From assembly GCA_018907035.1 (NCBI GenBank), contig JACCIC010000052.1:1376501-1440500 (forward strand): a stretch of 64,000 nucleotides of DNA, given 5' to 3'. Origin of the DNA: Sycobia sp. Sy_11. Lineage: Eukaryota; Arthropoda; Insecta; Hymenoptera; Epichrysomallidae. The translations under genes were made by a program, and so were the position numbers. Positions 38,000 to 48,162 of this stretch are shown here, in pieces. A model generated the notes under the pieces. That model did not search any database and was not told the DNA's origin. It was given only the letters and a program-made list of their open reading frames with translations. Position 1 is the stretch's first letter; each line of letters opens with the position of its first letter.

Positions 38000-38310
38000 C
38001 ACTTGAGAAAGCGGAAAATAGCATCGAATGTAGTCTTGGAGCCAGCGACATTTTTTTGTTATAGATGTTCCTCGGCCAAAAATTAGTTTAAATGATTCGT
38101 TTGAATATACTGAAGAACGAAGCAATCGTCCGCTGTGTCAATTAATCTGGATGTGGCAACGCCAGGCATCCAAACTTTATGAAAATGTTAAAAAATTATA
38201 AAAACTTAGTTTTATGGAATAATTTTGAGTTTAGAAAAAAATTGTGCAAACAAAAATTGTAGATCCTACTCAAATGTATTTTTTTATGTTGTATCCATTT
38301 TTAATAATTC
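38000..38310 (-). repeat. Dispersed repeat family R3, copy 1
   Basis: Reverse complement matches 53230-53440 strongly: AAACTCAAAATTATTCCATA, TTTTTTAACATTTTCA, TGCCTGGCGTTG. Non-coding, nature unknown. Confidence 0.75.
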
Positions 38311-38384
38311 AATTGTACTTTGGTCAACTGCTTATATCTACATTAACATTACATATCTACATTAACATTAATACATCAATTCAC

Positions 38385-38911
38385 AAAAATAATAAAAATA
38401 AAAATAAAAATTAAATTAAAAATTATAATGACAATCAGACTGTCTTTGTTTACAGTCACCCCCGTAAACTCATCTGAAAATAAAATATTAGCTGAAAAAA
38501 TTTTTTTTGTTAGTAAAGTGCAGTCTGACTGTCCCCAACACCCTTACCTAATTCAAGATCCAGTCCAACGTTTCAAGCTCGCTACGGCTCCTCATCAGGG
38601 ACTAAACTAAACCTTATATTTTAATCTAGATATACCTTATCCCCACTACCAAATTTAGTAAAATAAATCTACATTCCCCCTCTACACAAATTATTCAAAA
38701 CCAATCAATTTAATAAGGAATGATAAACATTGTCCAATTTACTAGACTCTAACATTAAATTCACATTATTCTGATTCATCTAAATGTGAATACTTTCAAG
38801 ACTCTCCCTTTTATACTTATTAATAATACCATGTTCCAAAATATCCACATTCACAAAATCAAAAGAATGTAAAAACTTTAAACAATAGTCCTTTAAATCG
38901 GAAGTATCCAT
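38385..38911 (-). mobile_element. Penelope fragment 2: end of GIY-YIG domain plus terminal repeat
   Basis: On the minus strand, 38911-38780 matches the GIY-YIG C-terminus of the 34 kb copy (GGACTATTGTTTAAAGTTTT region), then the UTR and terminal repeat with hammerhead-like core, ending in a T-rich tract. It is 5'-truncated within the endonuclease. TCATCAG (38592-38598) and GTTTC (38570-38574) are the complements of the two core strands. Its stem II, GAGC/GCUU, differs from the 35.1 kb copy (GAG/CUC) but still pairs. Confidence 0.85.
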
Positions 38912-39414
38912 TTTCAGTTTATTTCTATTTACCGATAGTTAGAAGTGATGATTATGAATATAAGTTCTATGCTTATGCATTCATTTTTATAATAGTTTTC
39001 TCCCTCCTCGTCAAATGAGAACTGTCCTACAATTGGCTGAGAAAAAATAAAATAGATTGGATTGGATGAATGAAGATTGAACTTTTTTGGTTGGTTACAA
39101 GTCAATTCATCCCCTCTATTCTTAGAGAAAGTTACTTACGATTGGGCGTGGGAGAAGAAAAGCATTTGTACGTTGGGAAAGGAAGTAACGGTAGATATGT
39201 AGATGGTCCTAAAACTCTACACGCCCCCCGTAGGAAATCACGTTTATGATTGAACGTTCAAGGAGAAAGGATGATATTTTGATTGGTTTTAGTCAGACAA
39301 TATTCTTCTTTAGTCTACATATATTCTTCTCATTCTAACACGCTATTGAATGTTTTCTATCGCAGGCTTGACATTGTGCTTCCACTTCTGTTCCCCCTTC
39401 TCCTTATTTTTCAT

Positions 39415-39560
39415 GTTCCTTTAAAAGCGAGACAGTTTCTTGGAGGAACACAGTTTCTACACCTCAGTTAAATAAGTTCAGTTTCATCTTTCTTATTTTT
39501 TTCTATTGCCAGTTATACAAGTGTGTTATATTGTAACAGTGAATAAAGACGCAATATTAA
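39415..39560 (+). promoter_or_regulatory. Possible promoter of the PolB element
   Basis: CCTTTAAAAGCG at 39419-39430 is TATA-like. TCAGTT initiator-like sites lie 40-55 bases downstream, and no gene lies between them and the polymerase frame at 39630. Weak evidence. Confidence 0.25.
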
Positions 39561-39629
39561 GTGAAGTCTGATATATTTTAAATATAGTTTTTTTAATATA
39601 TTTTATTAGTTCACGTTAAAATAAAAGTA

Positions 39630-42600
39630 AAATAGCTTATATTTCGCCTGTCAAATTTCAAGTGAAACAACTTCGTGATATTTACGAGCGTGTCAGTGAA
39701 TTGAACGTAATCAAACTCGAGAATTATTCAACAATAACTGAACAGGCTTTGTTAGTGCTGAGAGAATTTGGAAAAAAACAAGGTCTCTCTCGAGCAGAAA
39801 ATCAAAAATGTTTGAAATCTCTTATTCATTTGTCATGTGTACAAGCAGGATTTCGGTTGTATCTTGATAGTGCAGCACCAATTAGAGGTAGTCTAATCCC
39901 TATCGAGTCAGCTAAAGTTGAATGGCGAGATGTTCAATCAGCTTTTAAAAATCGAATAAGGACAGGTGTTGTGATTAATTTAAAACATATGGACATTTTA
40001 AGTGTCTTGCTCGATGCACAGAAGCTCTTTGAGGATAAAGTACAAGCATGCTTACAAGAATATGGTGCAATAAAAGTAAATTCTGATTTTATGTCACAAT
40101 TTTCCATGCAGAAAAATGGAGAGGAAACAACAGATAGTAAATATTTCACAAGTATGAGTGCTACAGTATACATGTCTACTGATTTAGGCAAATGGTATGA
40201 GGAACATATTAAGAACCCTCTTCTTACTCATCTAAAAGAATTTCAGGAAAAAGATTCTGGATGGACATTAAAAAGTATTATAAGTTTCTGCATAAATATG
40301 AAAAAATTTTCACCTCACAAGGGAAGATCATTTATTCCTCTGCCAAAGTTCATAGCATCAAAAACAGCATGTATCAATGTCCATAATACTGATAATCAAT
40401 GCTTTAAATACGCTATTCTTTCAGCATTACATCCAAATGAAAAAAATCCTCAAAGAATACATAATTATGATAAATATGCAAACGAGTTGAACTTTAGTGA
40501 TATAGAATTTCCTGTAAAACTAAAAGATGTTTCCAAATTTGAAAAATGGAATAATATTTCAGTAAATGTTTATATGGTTAGAAATTATGGATCGAAATAT
40601 GAAGTATCACCTTGTCATATTTCATTTAGCAAGAAGGAGAAACATGCAAATCTTCTTCTCATTCAAGATTTCTACATCGATGAGTATGAAGAAAATAATA
40701 TTTCTGATGATAATGGAGGTGTGCCTAAATTCCATTATGTTGCGATTAAAAGTCTATCCAGACTTGTAGTTTCACAAGTGAGGAAGACTCGCCAAAAATT
40801 ATACCATTGTGAAAGATGTTGACAACATTTTTATAATGAGGACAGGCTAGAAAATCATGAAAATATTTGTAAAAATATTAACGATTGTCGATATAATTTA
40901 CCAAATTCATAAAATAATATTTTAAAATTTGAAGATTATAATAAAGGGGAAAAAGTGCCTTTTGTAGTTTACGCTGATTTTGAATGCTTATTAAAACGTA
41001 CAGAAAATGAAAATGCTTTTCAACTCCACCAGACATACAGTATAGGAATTTATGTAAAATGTAGCTTTGATGACAAATTATCCGTTTACAAAGCATATAG
41101 ACAGAAAAGTGCAGACGATGAGACACCCGCAAGTTGGTTTGTGCGTGAATTAAAATCAATTGGTGAGCAGATTGATCATCTCTATAAAAATCCAAAACCA
41201 ATGAAACTCACAGATGATGAAGAGTTGACTTTTCAATGGTCGACCGTTTGCCATATATGTGAAAAACCATTTTTGGATGAGCAACTGGTAGTGCGAGATC
41301 ACTGTCATTAAACAGGAAGGTAAATTTAATATAATATAATAATTTAAAAATAATTTAATATAATAAAGAAAAAAAAATTATTTTGCTAAATAAATTTTTT
41401 TTCTCATTAGATTCAGAGGTGCTGCCCATAATTCCTGTACTTTGAACTATAAAGACTCGAAATTTATTCCAGTAATTTTTCACAATCTCGATTATGATAC
41501 ACACTTTATTTTAAAACAAATTGGAACTTCTACACTGATGAAAGGTCGAGTTAACTTAATACCTCATAACAAGGAAAAATATATTTCCTTCACAAAATAT
41601 ATGGATGACTGTGATGTGAGTTTTAGATTCTTAGATTCTTGGCAATTTTTGCCATTATCTTTAGAGAAACTTGCGTCTTATCTAGATAATGTACCAATAG
41701 TAATACAGGAATTTCAATTAGATGGATATTCAAACGAAAATATTGATCTTCTTAGACGTAAAGGAATATTTCCTTACGATTTTGTAGATGGACTTGATAA
41801 ATTAATAACTACAAAACTGCCGTCGAAAAATGAATTTTATAATAAATTGACAGATTCAGGTATTAGTGAGGAAGACTATAAGCATGCTGTTCAAATGTGG
41901 GAAAGTTTTAATATAAGAACATTAGGAGAGTATTCGGACTTATATTTAAAAACAGATGTTCTACTCTTAGCAGATGTCTTTGAAAGTTTTCGAGAAACAA
42001 CTATCAAAGCATACGGCTTATGTCCTACATATTTTTACACTACTCCAGGATTAACATTTGCAGCAGCTCTTAAAATGACAAAGGTAGAATTAGAGCTTCT
42101 AACAGATATTGACATGTTATTATTTATTGAATCAGGCATTCGAGGTGGAATAAATCAGTGCTGCAATCGATATGCAAAGGCAAATAATACATACATAGGA
42201 TCGACATATGATGAAAAAAAGAAGACAAAGAGACTTTTATATTATGATATAAATAATTTGTAAGGATGGGTGATGGTACAGCATTTACCAGTTGGAAAAT
42301 TTAAATGGGTTGATTATGAATCAAATCGTGACTTTTTCAATACACCAGCAGATTCGGACGTAGGTTATATTGATAAAGTCGATTTGGAGTATCCAAAGGA
42401 AATACATGATATTCATCGTGATTTACCTTTCTGTGCCGAGCATCGTACACCATCTGACTCAAAACAGAAGAAATTTCTAACTACTTTGAACGATAAAACA
42501 AGGTATATAATTCATTATTGCGCCCTGAAGCAAGCGCTCGACAATGGTCTTCGATTGAAAAAAGTACATAGAATTTTGAGCTTTGAACAGAAACCTTGGT

Positions 42601-42838
42601 TAAAACCATATGTTATACTAAATACTGAAAAACGAAAGCACGCAAAGAATGAGTTTGAAAAACTCTTTTATAAACTGTTAATTAATGCTGTTTATGGAAA
42701 ATGTATTGAGCGAGAGCGATCTCGCGTTGATCTACGATTAGTAAATAAATTTACTGGCCGATATGGAACAGAGGCACGCACAGCTCTACCTAATTATCAT
42801 AGCTGTGCAATTTTTGATGAAAATTTAGTGGCCATTCA
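39630..42838 (+). pseudogene. Protein-primed type B DNA polymerase of a PolB virus-like element, decayed
   Basis: A replicative DNA polymerase of the kind in Polinton/Maverick-like and related elements. It has no ATG; the frame opens after a stop near 39628. An N-terminal conserved region spans 39662-40822. The exonuclease motif VYADFECLL is at 40967, an endonuclease VII-like zinc region (CHICEKPF, RDHCH) at 41250-41310, and HNLDYDTHF at 41475. YSDLYLKTDVLLLADVF is at 41930, polymerase motif A YYDINNL at 42240, and motif B FYKLLINAVYGK at 42668. In-frame stops occur at 40820, near 40910, near 41308 and at 42261. A clear intron lies at 41320-41410. Motif C and the thumb are missing: the frame ends at 42838, where sequence of the opposite-strand integrase begins. 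Confidence 0.85.
41320..41410 (+). other. 91 bp spliceosomal intron in the PolB gene
   Basis: AGGAAG/GTAAAT at the donor and TTTCTCATTAG/ATTCAGAGG at the acceptor, A/T-rich between. Removal joins the zinc-binding segment in frame (TG-R-FRGAAHN). Confidence 0.75.
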
Positions 42839-43221
42839 GGTTCTATTAAATCGTTCACAAATACTTACATGAAGATTACTGTGTGAAGAGTATAGATTTA
42901 TCTTATACTTTTTCATGAGGTTTTGGAAGTGTGAATTGTAAAATTCTTTTCCTTGATCGATTTGTAGGTTTGATTGTACTCTTCCATGTTTCAATATCGT
43001 AATGATAGCGAGAGTAACATCGTTAACATTCTTTGACTACTGGTTTAGCCCAAGCATACTTCGAAAATAAATCTATAACAGTAAGTAACGAAACCCTTTA
43101 TTCTCCTTAGAGTAGGATATCATTTCTACAAGATCTACTTGCCAAGTTTCATCTAATTACGTATATCATATTTTCTTCGCTTATATCTGCGACGGGCAGG
43201 TTTGTGTAGCTCTTCAACCAT
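42839..43221 (-). pseudogene. Polinton-type DDE integrase remnant
   Basis: Minus strand. It carries ARRRYKRRKYD, then TWQVDLVEM (first Asp), VIDLFSKYAWA, LQIDQGKEFYN (second Asp) and ICERFNRT (catalytic Glu), with 33 residues between the second Asp and the Glu. It sits in at least three frames because of small shifts. The C-terminus after FNRT is gone; it abuts the truncated polymerase tail to tail. The integrase family is assigned from these motifs. Confidence 0.75.
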
Positions 43222-43756
43222 TTTTTGTTTTACTTCCTGCTGACTTTGCCTTTGCTGATTTTGTCGATGCATTTGTTTTCCTATTAATATCTATTATAAT
43301 ACCATTCAAATTCGAAACCGATTGTGTCATATTATCTCTTAAACGAGTATGTGAGTCACTAAGATTTTTCAATTTCGATTCCAGTGCTGATTTATCCTGA
43401 TTGGTTTTCATAAGATTTTTATCCAAATTATTTATTTTTTCTTCCAATTTCAATTGATTTTGATAAAGATCTTTGAATTTCCCTTCAGTTATCATACCAT
43501 TTTGTTCCTATAGTTTCTCATTTTCTTTTAGCATTTCATTAATTTTTGAAAATACAGTATTTAGTTCCTTCTCCAAGAGTGAATATAACGTTTTCACACA
43601 AACTGCATCAGTAATTTCAATAGCTTCACCAACATTACAAAGTCGTTTATTTTCTATATCAAAATTGCCATCTGTTGTGAAATTGTATACAACGCCTGGA
43701 GGATCTCGACTCCCCTTCGAGTCTCTCAAATTTCTTCCAAACAAGTCGAGACTCAT
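43214..43756 (-). pseudogene. Fibre-like coiled-coil protein of the PolB element
   Basis: A 181-codon frame with one stop near 43508. The N-terminal half has SRDPPGVVYNFTTDGNF and IENKRLCNVGEAIE, a conserved block I recall from insect PolB elements. The C-terminal half is a long heptad coiled coil (KLEEKINNLDKNLMKTN) ending in a basic KSAKAKSAGSKTK tail. It may be structural or DNA-binding; not known. It overlaps the integrase start. Confidence 0.5.
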
Positions 43757-44308
43757 GATGATACTGATTGAAGAATAGACGAATGTGTATTAATATATAT
43801 ATCCTATTTCATGCAGTTCCTTAATAATTGGATGGATTTCATTGATATGATTGTTATTTCCAGCTGATTGTTCGGCAATTAGTAATCTTAGTCTCTCAAC
43901 AAGCTCATTCGGATCATCCCAGTACACTAACCCTATTGAAGAATCTTTCTTTGCTATTTTATATTTAGGTAGGTTACCTCCTCCTCCCCCTCTTTTTTTT
44001 GTATGACTAGCACTGGTGCGAAACATTAGTGCAATGATGTTGAAATATTTTCTACTCTTCGATGAGCATATAGATTCATCTTTACTATGTTTTTCCGGTG
44101 AACACTTTTTGCTTCTAGAATACTGCGATAATTTTCACGATCTGCTGCACTTATTAATGTGTCGTCTGGTTCTTTAATAAGTAGCTCCATTAGTTCATTA
44201 CTTTTAGGATAAGTTAAATTTTTCACTTTTATTTTATTATCATCAAATTTAATTTCAGAATTGCCAAGCATGTATGTTCCTCCAATATTTCTTACTCCAT
44301 ATATGTTA

Positions 44309-45602
44309 TTAGGAGTGTGAATAAGTCTTTCCCGTTTTTTGTAAGAGATGGCGCCACCAATACTGCGCGAGTATTCAATGGTTACATATGTCATAATCAA
44401 AGCTTATTCATATGTCAACAATTCCATACTAACACATTAGTTAAAATTTTTTCGCATCATAAATTTTTGATATCGTGAAAATGTCGAAATTTGAGCCGAG
44501 TCGACGTCATTTGCGGGAAGTTTCACTTTATTGGTTCAATTTGAAGAAATCTGCTGCCGAGACACATCGATTGCTTCAGGAGGCTTATGGAGAAGGTTGT
44601 GTCGATGATTCAAGTGTTCGCGGATGGTTTCGACGCTTCAAAAGCGGTGATTTCGACGTGGAAGACAAGGAGCGTTCCGGGCGGCCGCAAATCTTTGAAG
44701 ATCGAGAATTGGCGACTTTGCTTGATGAAGATTCTTGTCAAACGCAAGAAGAACTTGCTGAAGCATTGGGAGTTGACCGAACAACCATTTCCAAGCGTTT
44801 GAAAGCCATGGGAATGATCCAAAAGCAAGGAAATTGGGTGCCGTACGAACTGAAGCTGAGAGACGTCGAACGGCGTTTTTTCACTTGCGAACAGCTGCTT
44901 CAGCGACATAAAAGAAAGGGTTTTCTGCATCGTATCGTGACTGGCGATGAAAAGTGGATACGTTACGATAATCCGAAGCGAAGAAAATCATGGGGACTAC
45001 CCGGCCATGCATCGTCATCGACGGCCAAGCCAAATATTCATGGCGCCAAGCTCATGCTCTGTATATGGTGGGACCAGCTAGGTGTGGTTTACTATGAGCT
45101 TCTGAAACCGAATGAAAGGATCACAGGCCAGGTCTATCGACGACAATTGATGCGTTTGAGCCGCGCACTGCGAGAAAAACGGCCACAATACTCCGGCAGG
45201 CACGACAAAGTCATTTTGCAACATGACAATGCTCGCCCACATGTTGCACCGCCGGTGAAAACATACTTAGAAACGCTCAAATGGGAAGTCCTGCCCCACC
45301 CGCCGTATAGTCCAGACGTTGCTCCGTCTGATTACCATCTCTTCAGATCGATGACGCATGGCCTGGCTGACCAGCACTTCCATTCCTACGAGGAAGCCAA
45401 AAAATGGGTGGATGACTGGATAGAGGCCAAACCGGTCGAATTTTTTCGCAACGGAATTCGTATGTTGCCAGAAAGATGGGAAAAAGTTGTAGCTAGCGAT
45501 GGCCAATACTTTCAATAATTCATTTGTAACCATTTTTTCACAATAAAGGCTCAAAATTTGAAAAAAAAAAAAAAAACGGGAAAGACTTATTCACATACCT
45601 GA
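44309..45602 (+). mobile_element. Mos1-type mariner, apparently intact
   Basis: 1294 bp between TA dinucleotides (44307-44308, 45603-45604). The left end starts TTAGGAGTGTGAATAAGTC and the right end is its near-complement (three mismatches in the first 32 bases, CCCGTTTTTT conserved). It carries one open transposase gene. The length is close to the 1286 bp of Mos1. It sits inside the DUF8207-like pseudogene in opposite orientation. Confidence 0.95.
44481..45518 (+). CDS. mariner transposase, 345 aa, complete
   Basis: A cut-and-paste DDE/D transposase acting in the nucleus. ATG 44481 (MSKFEPSRRHLREVSL) is chosen over the in-frame GTG 44475 because it gives exactly 345 residues, as in Mos1. 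Two helix-turn-helix regions fill residues 1-115 with the linker KERSGRP near 70. The catalytic Asp residues are D156 (TGDEKW), D249 (QHDNARPH) and D284 (APSDYHLF), the DD34D spacing and numbering of Mos1. The WVPHEL-type linker is WVPYELK. No stop or frameshift. A polyA-like run and AATAAA (45542) follow. It is the only intact transposase in the window. Confidence 0.95.
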   Translation: MSKFEPSRRHLREVSLYWFNLKKSAAETHRLLQEAYGEGCVDDSSVRGWFRRFKSGDFDVEDKERSGRPQIFEDRELATLLDEDSCQTQEELAEALGVDRTTISKRLKAMGMIQKQGNWVPYELKLRDVERRFFTCEQLLQRHKRKGFLHRIVTGDEKWIRYDNPKRRKSWGLPGHASSSTAKPNIHGAKLMLCIWWDQLGVVYYELLKPNERITGQVYRRQLMRLSRALREKRPQYSGRHDKVILQHDNARPHVAPPVKTYLETLKWEVLPHPPYSPDVAPSDYHLFRSMTHGLADQHFHSYEEAKKWVDDWIEAKPVEFFRNGIRMLPERWEKVVASDGQYFQ

Positions 45603-46135
45603 TATAAAATTTACTGCGGCTTTGATCTAAGATATTAGTTTTAACATTGTCTTCATGCATAGATTTAAATGTCAAATTCATCATTGAGTTATCTAATGAG
45701 GCAAAATCATCATCGGAATCATAATCTTTCATGGAAGCTGAGCGAATATTATTATCTTACATAAAACTCAACTTTTTTCGGGATCTAGTTGGCTTTATAA
45801 TGCTCTGATCATTCGAAATGAGATTAGAAGACTGTAAACTGTTTGATTCGACAAGCTTTTCAAGTAGTGTAATGACAGGTTTCAATGTATCTCCTACAAC
45901 TTTTTCGAGATTCTCTCTCTTCTGTTTCAATAGTGCAAATTTTCTTTTAATAGCTTTACGAGCTTGCAACAGCTCGCTAAGGATACTCTTTTCTTTCTCA
46001 AAGTCCGACATGGTGTCGTATTGATGCGTAAAATTGAACTGAGTGATTAAGATTTTTTTAATTTCTTTTTATTGCAAAACAGTCAAAACCTTTTCTGTAT
46101 CTGCCAGCATCCATCGTTCTATCTTTATCAATAAA

Positions 46136-46327
46136 TTAATAAAGCAAATCTATATGTATCATTTTTTCAGCATTCAGAACAAAGATTTCGAAACTTTTTA
46201 AAGACAGATCAGTATTGACATGATCATCATAAATATGTTTTAAATTCACATCATCTTGACTGTTCCGTACGAATGCATTATTTTGTATGTCGTGTGTGAA
46301 TCTGTAAATTCTTCTGTTAGAATACAT
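46136..46327 (-). CDS. Unrecognised short frame left of the BEL element
   Basis: A 63-codon frame (MYSNRRIYRFTHDIQNNAF, LNAEKMIHIDLLY). Position and strand suggest it is another piece of the PolB element. I do not recognise a domain. Confidence 0.3.
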   Translation of the reverse strand: MYSNRRIYRFTHDIQNNAFVRNSQDDVNLKHIYDDHVNTDLSLKSFEIFVLNAEKMIHIDLLY

Positions 46328-47187
46328 AATTTGTCTGATCTGTTTTTAATTATTGCGATTAGTATAGTTTTACTATCTCGAATCTCGTCTGCAGTATGCT
46401 CATTAAGAAATTATAATTAGCATGTCTGTAAAGGCTCCAAATAATTCCTTAATGACCTCTTAATTTGTTGCCTGTTTCAACTTGATTTGCACGAGTTCGA
46501 GCGTGTATGATTTTCGCCTATAACGTCGTGCATAAGATACCGTTATGCGAGTTTATTTGCTGCGTAGAAGCAAATTGACGAGTCAGTCGTCCTCCGACCT
46601 ATTTCAGTGTCGTACTTGCCTTGTATAGATATTTGTATTATTAAAGAATCACATCAAGTATATAACACCTGTTTTTATTTAGTTGAAACGGCTACATGCG
46701 ATTAAGTTCGAGTGTAGTATGCACCGCTCCATACTTTATTTACGTGATTTGCGGGCATTTTAAAGGTCCGTCGTATTCGATATTATTTAACATTATCAAA
46801 GTATCAGTTTTAATAAGGAGTAAATGTGCAAATTTTCCATGGTCCTTCGAGCCGGATTTAACAAGTGTCCGGGATTACAGTTGATTCGAAATTCAACAAG
46901 TGTTATTGTGAAGTGCAGGCGACTCCGTTGAGCCCGTATTTTTATTACGAGTGCGATACGAAATTATCTGTCATCGAATATTCTTCAATAATCAACACCA
47001 AGTTGCTGTTTCCAAAATAACAATTCGAGAGGACGAAACAGAGGATCATCATCGACGGCGTCTCATCTACAACATTACAGGACGTGCAAACATCTGCGGC
47101 GATCAAGGTAGGTTTGCTTTAAAGTTCATCGCCGATTCCTGTTTCCTGTCCATTTCTACCTTTCGTATAGATTATTAAAGTGCAAAA

Positions 47188-48162
47188 ATGGCCGAATTAA
47201 GAGCATTAGCGAAAACTAGTTTAACGTGAAACGCGAATGACAACGATGCGATGCGACAAATTAATGGTTCGGAACATTAGACAAAGCGTCGCATAAAACT
47301 TCCGGAAGCCGATTTACCGCGATTTTCAGGAAATTATGAAGATTGGCTGTCGTTCAAGGACGCTTTTACATCCATGATCGACTATCAGGACGACTTGTCT
47401 AATGTTCAAAAACTACAATACCTAAAGGTAGCAGTAGTTGGCCAGGCAGCACGAAAAATTAAAAATATGTTAATCGTTGACGAAAACTACAGACGCGCGT
47501 GGGATGTGCTTGAAAAAGCTTACGCGGACAAGCGATTGATTATCTCGCGACATCTCAGTTTAATAATTCGTTTGCCAATCCAAGAACGCGAAAGTGCAGA
47601 AGGACTAAGAAAACTTCCTGACGAATTACAGCAGCATGTCGAGTCGCTTGCAACATTAGGCGTCAGTGTAGGCGAAGAAATGCTTGTTCAGATTCTCGAA
47701 GAAAAACTTTGTAAAGCTACAGCAGAAAAATGGGAGGAATCGGTCAAGCGGGGCGTATTTCCATCGCTGGACGATATGATTGAATTTTTATATAAGTCGG
47801 CATCTAAATTATCGAAACGAGAATCAAATCATACGTCGGGCGGGCCAATGAAGCCCACGATCAAGGCCGTGTACCCGTCACAAAGACGCACGCCAACGGA
47901 TAAAACGCCGCGGCAGGTTTTTTCTACGAACGTAAAAATGAAAAGACTCCCCAGTTGCATTATTTGCAAAAATGAGTCTCATTTTTTATTTAGATGCCCG
48001 AAATTCCGCAAATTATCTGTGGACCAACGCATTGATGTCGTGAAAAGAACATCTGTGTGCAGCAAATGTTTGCGCTCACACGACGGTAACTCGTGCGAAT
48101 TTCTAAACTGTCAAATTTGTAGTGGTCCGCATAATGTTTTGCTGCATTCTTCTAATGCATGA
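47188..48162 (+). pseudogene. BEL/Pao gag with two early stops
   Basis: Starts at ATG 47188 (MAELRALAKTSLT). TGA at 47227 and TAG near 47278 interrupt, then the frame is open from LPEADLPRFSGNYEDWL onward to 48159. It matches the DUF1759-type gag of BEL elements. Zinc-binding Cys/His groups are near 47959-48150 (CIICKNESHFLFRC, CSKC, CEFLNCQIC). It ends at a TGA (48160-48162) that is in frame with pol. The TGA may be a mutation or a readthrough site; not decidable here. Confidence 0.85.

Larger units (their letters stand above)
43790..46011 (-). pseudogene. DUF8207-like protein of the PolB element, interrupted by a mariner
   Basis: The N-terminus at 46011 is a coiled coil (MSDFEKEKSILSELLQARKA). 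A stop follows at 45760 and an acidic linker to 45604. The mariner 44309-45602 interrupts. The conserved domain resumes at about 44308 (GGTYMLGNSEIKF, LLIKEPDDTLISAADRENY). A frameshift near 44026 leads to LVYWDDPNELVERLRLL and the end at 43790. The domain name is from memory. Excising the mariner restores colinearity, so the gene was whole when the transposon arrived, apart from the stop and the shift, whose timing is unknown. Confidence 0.6.

Noticed and set aside
46430..46690. Candidate 5' LTR of the BEL element
   Set aside because: No matching sequence after the integrase, so the LTR could not be confirmed.
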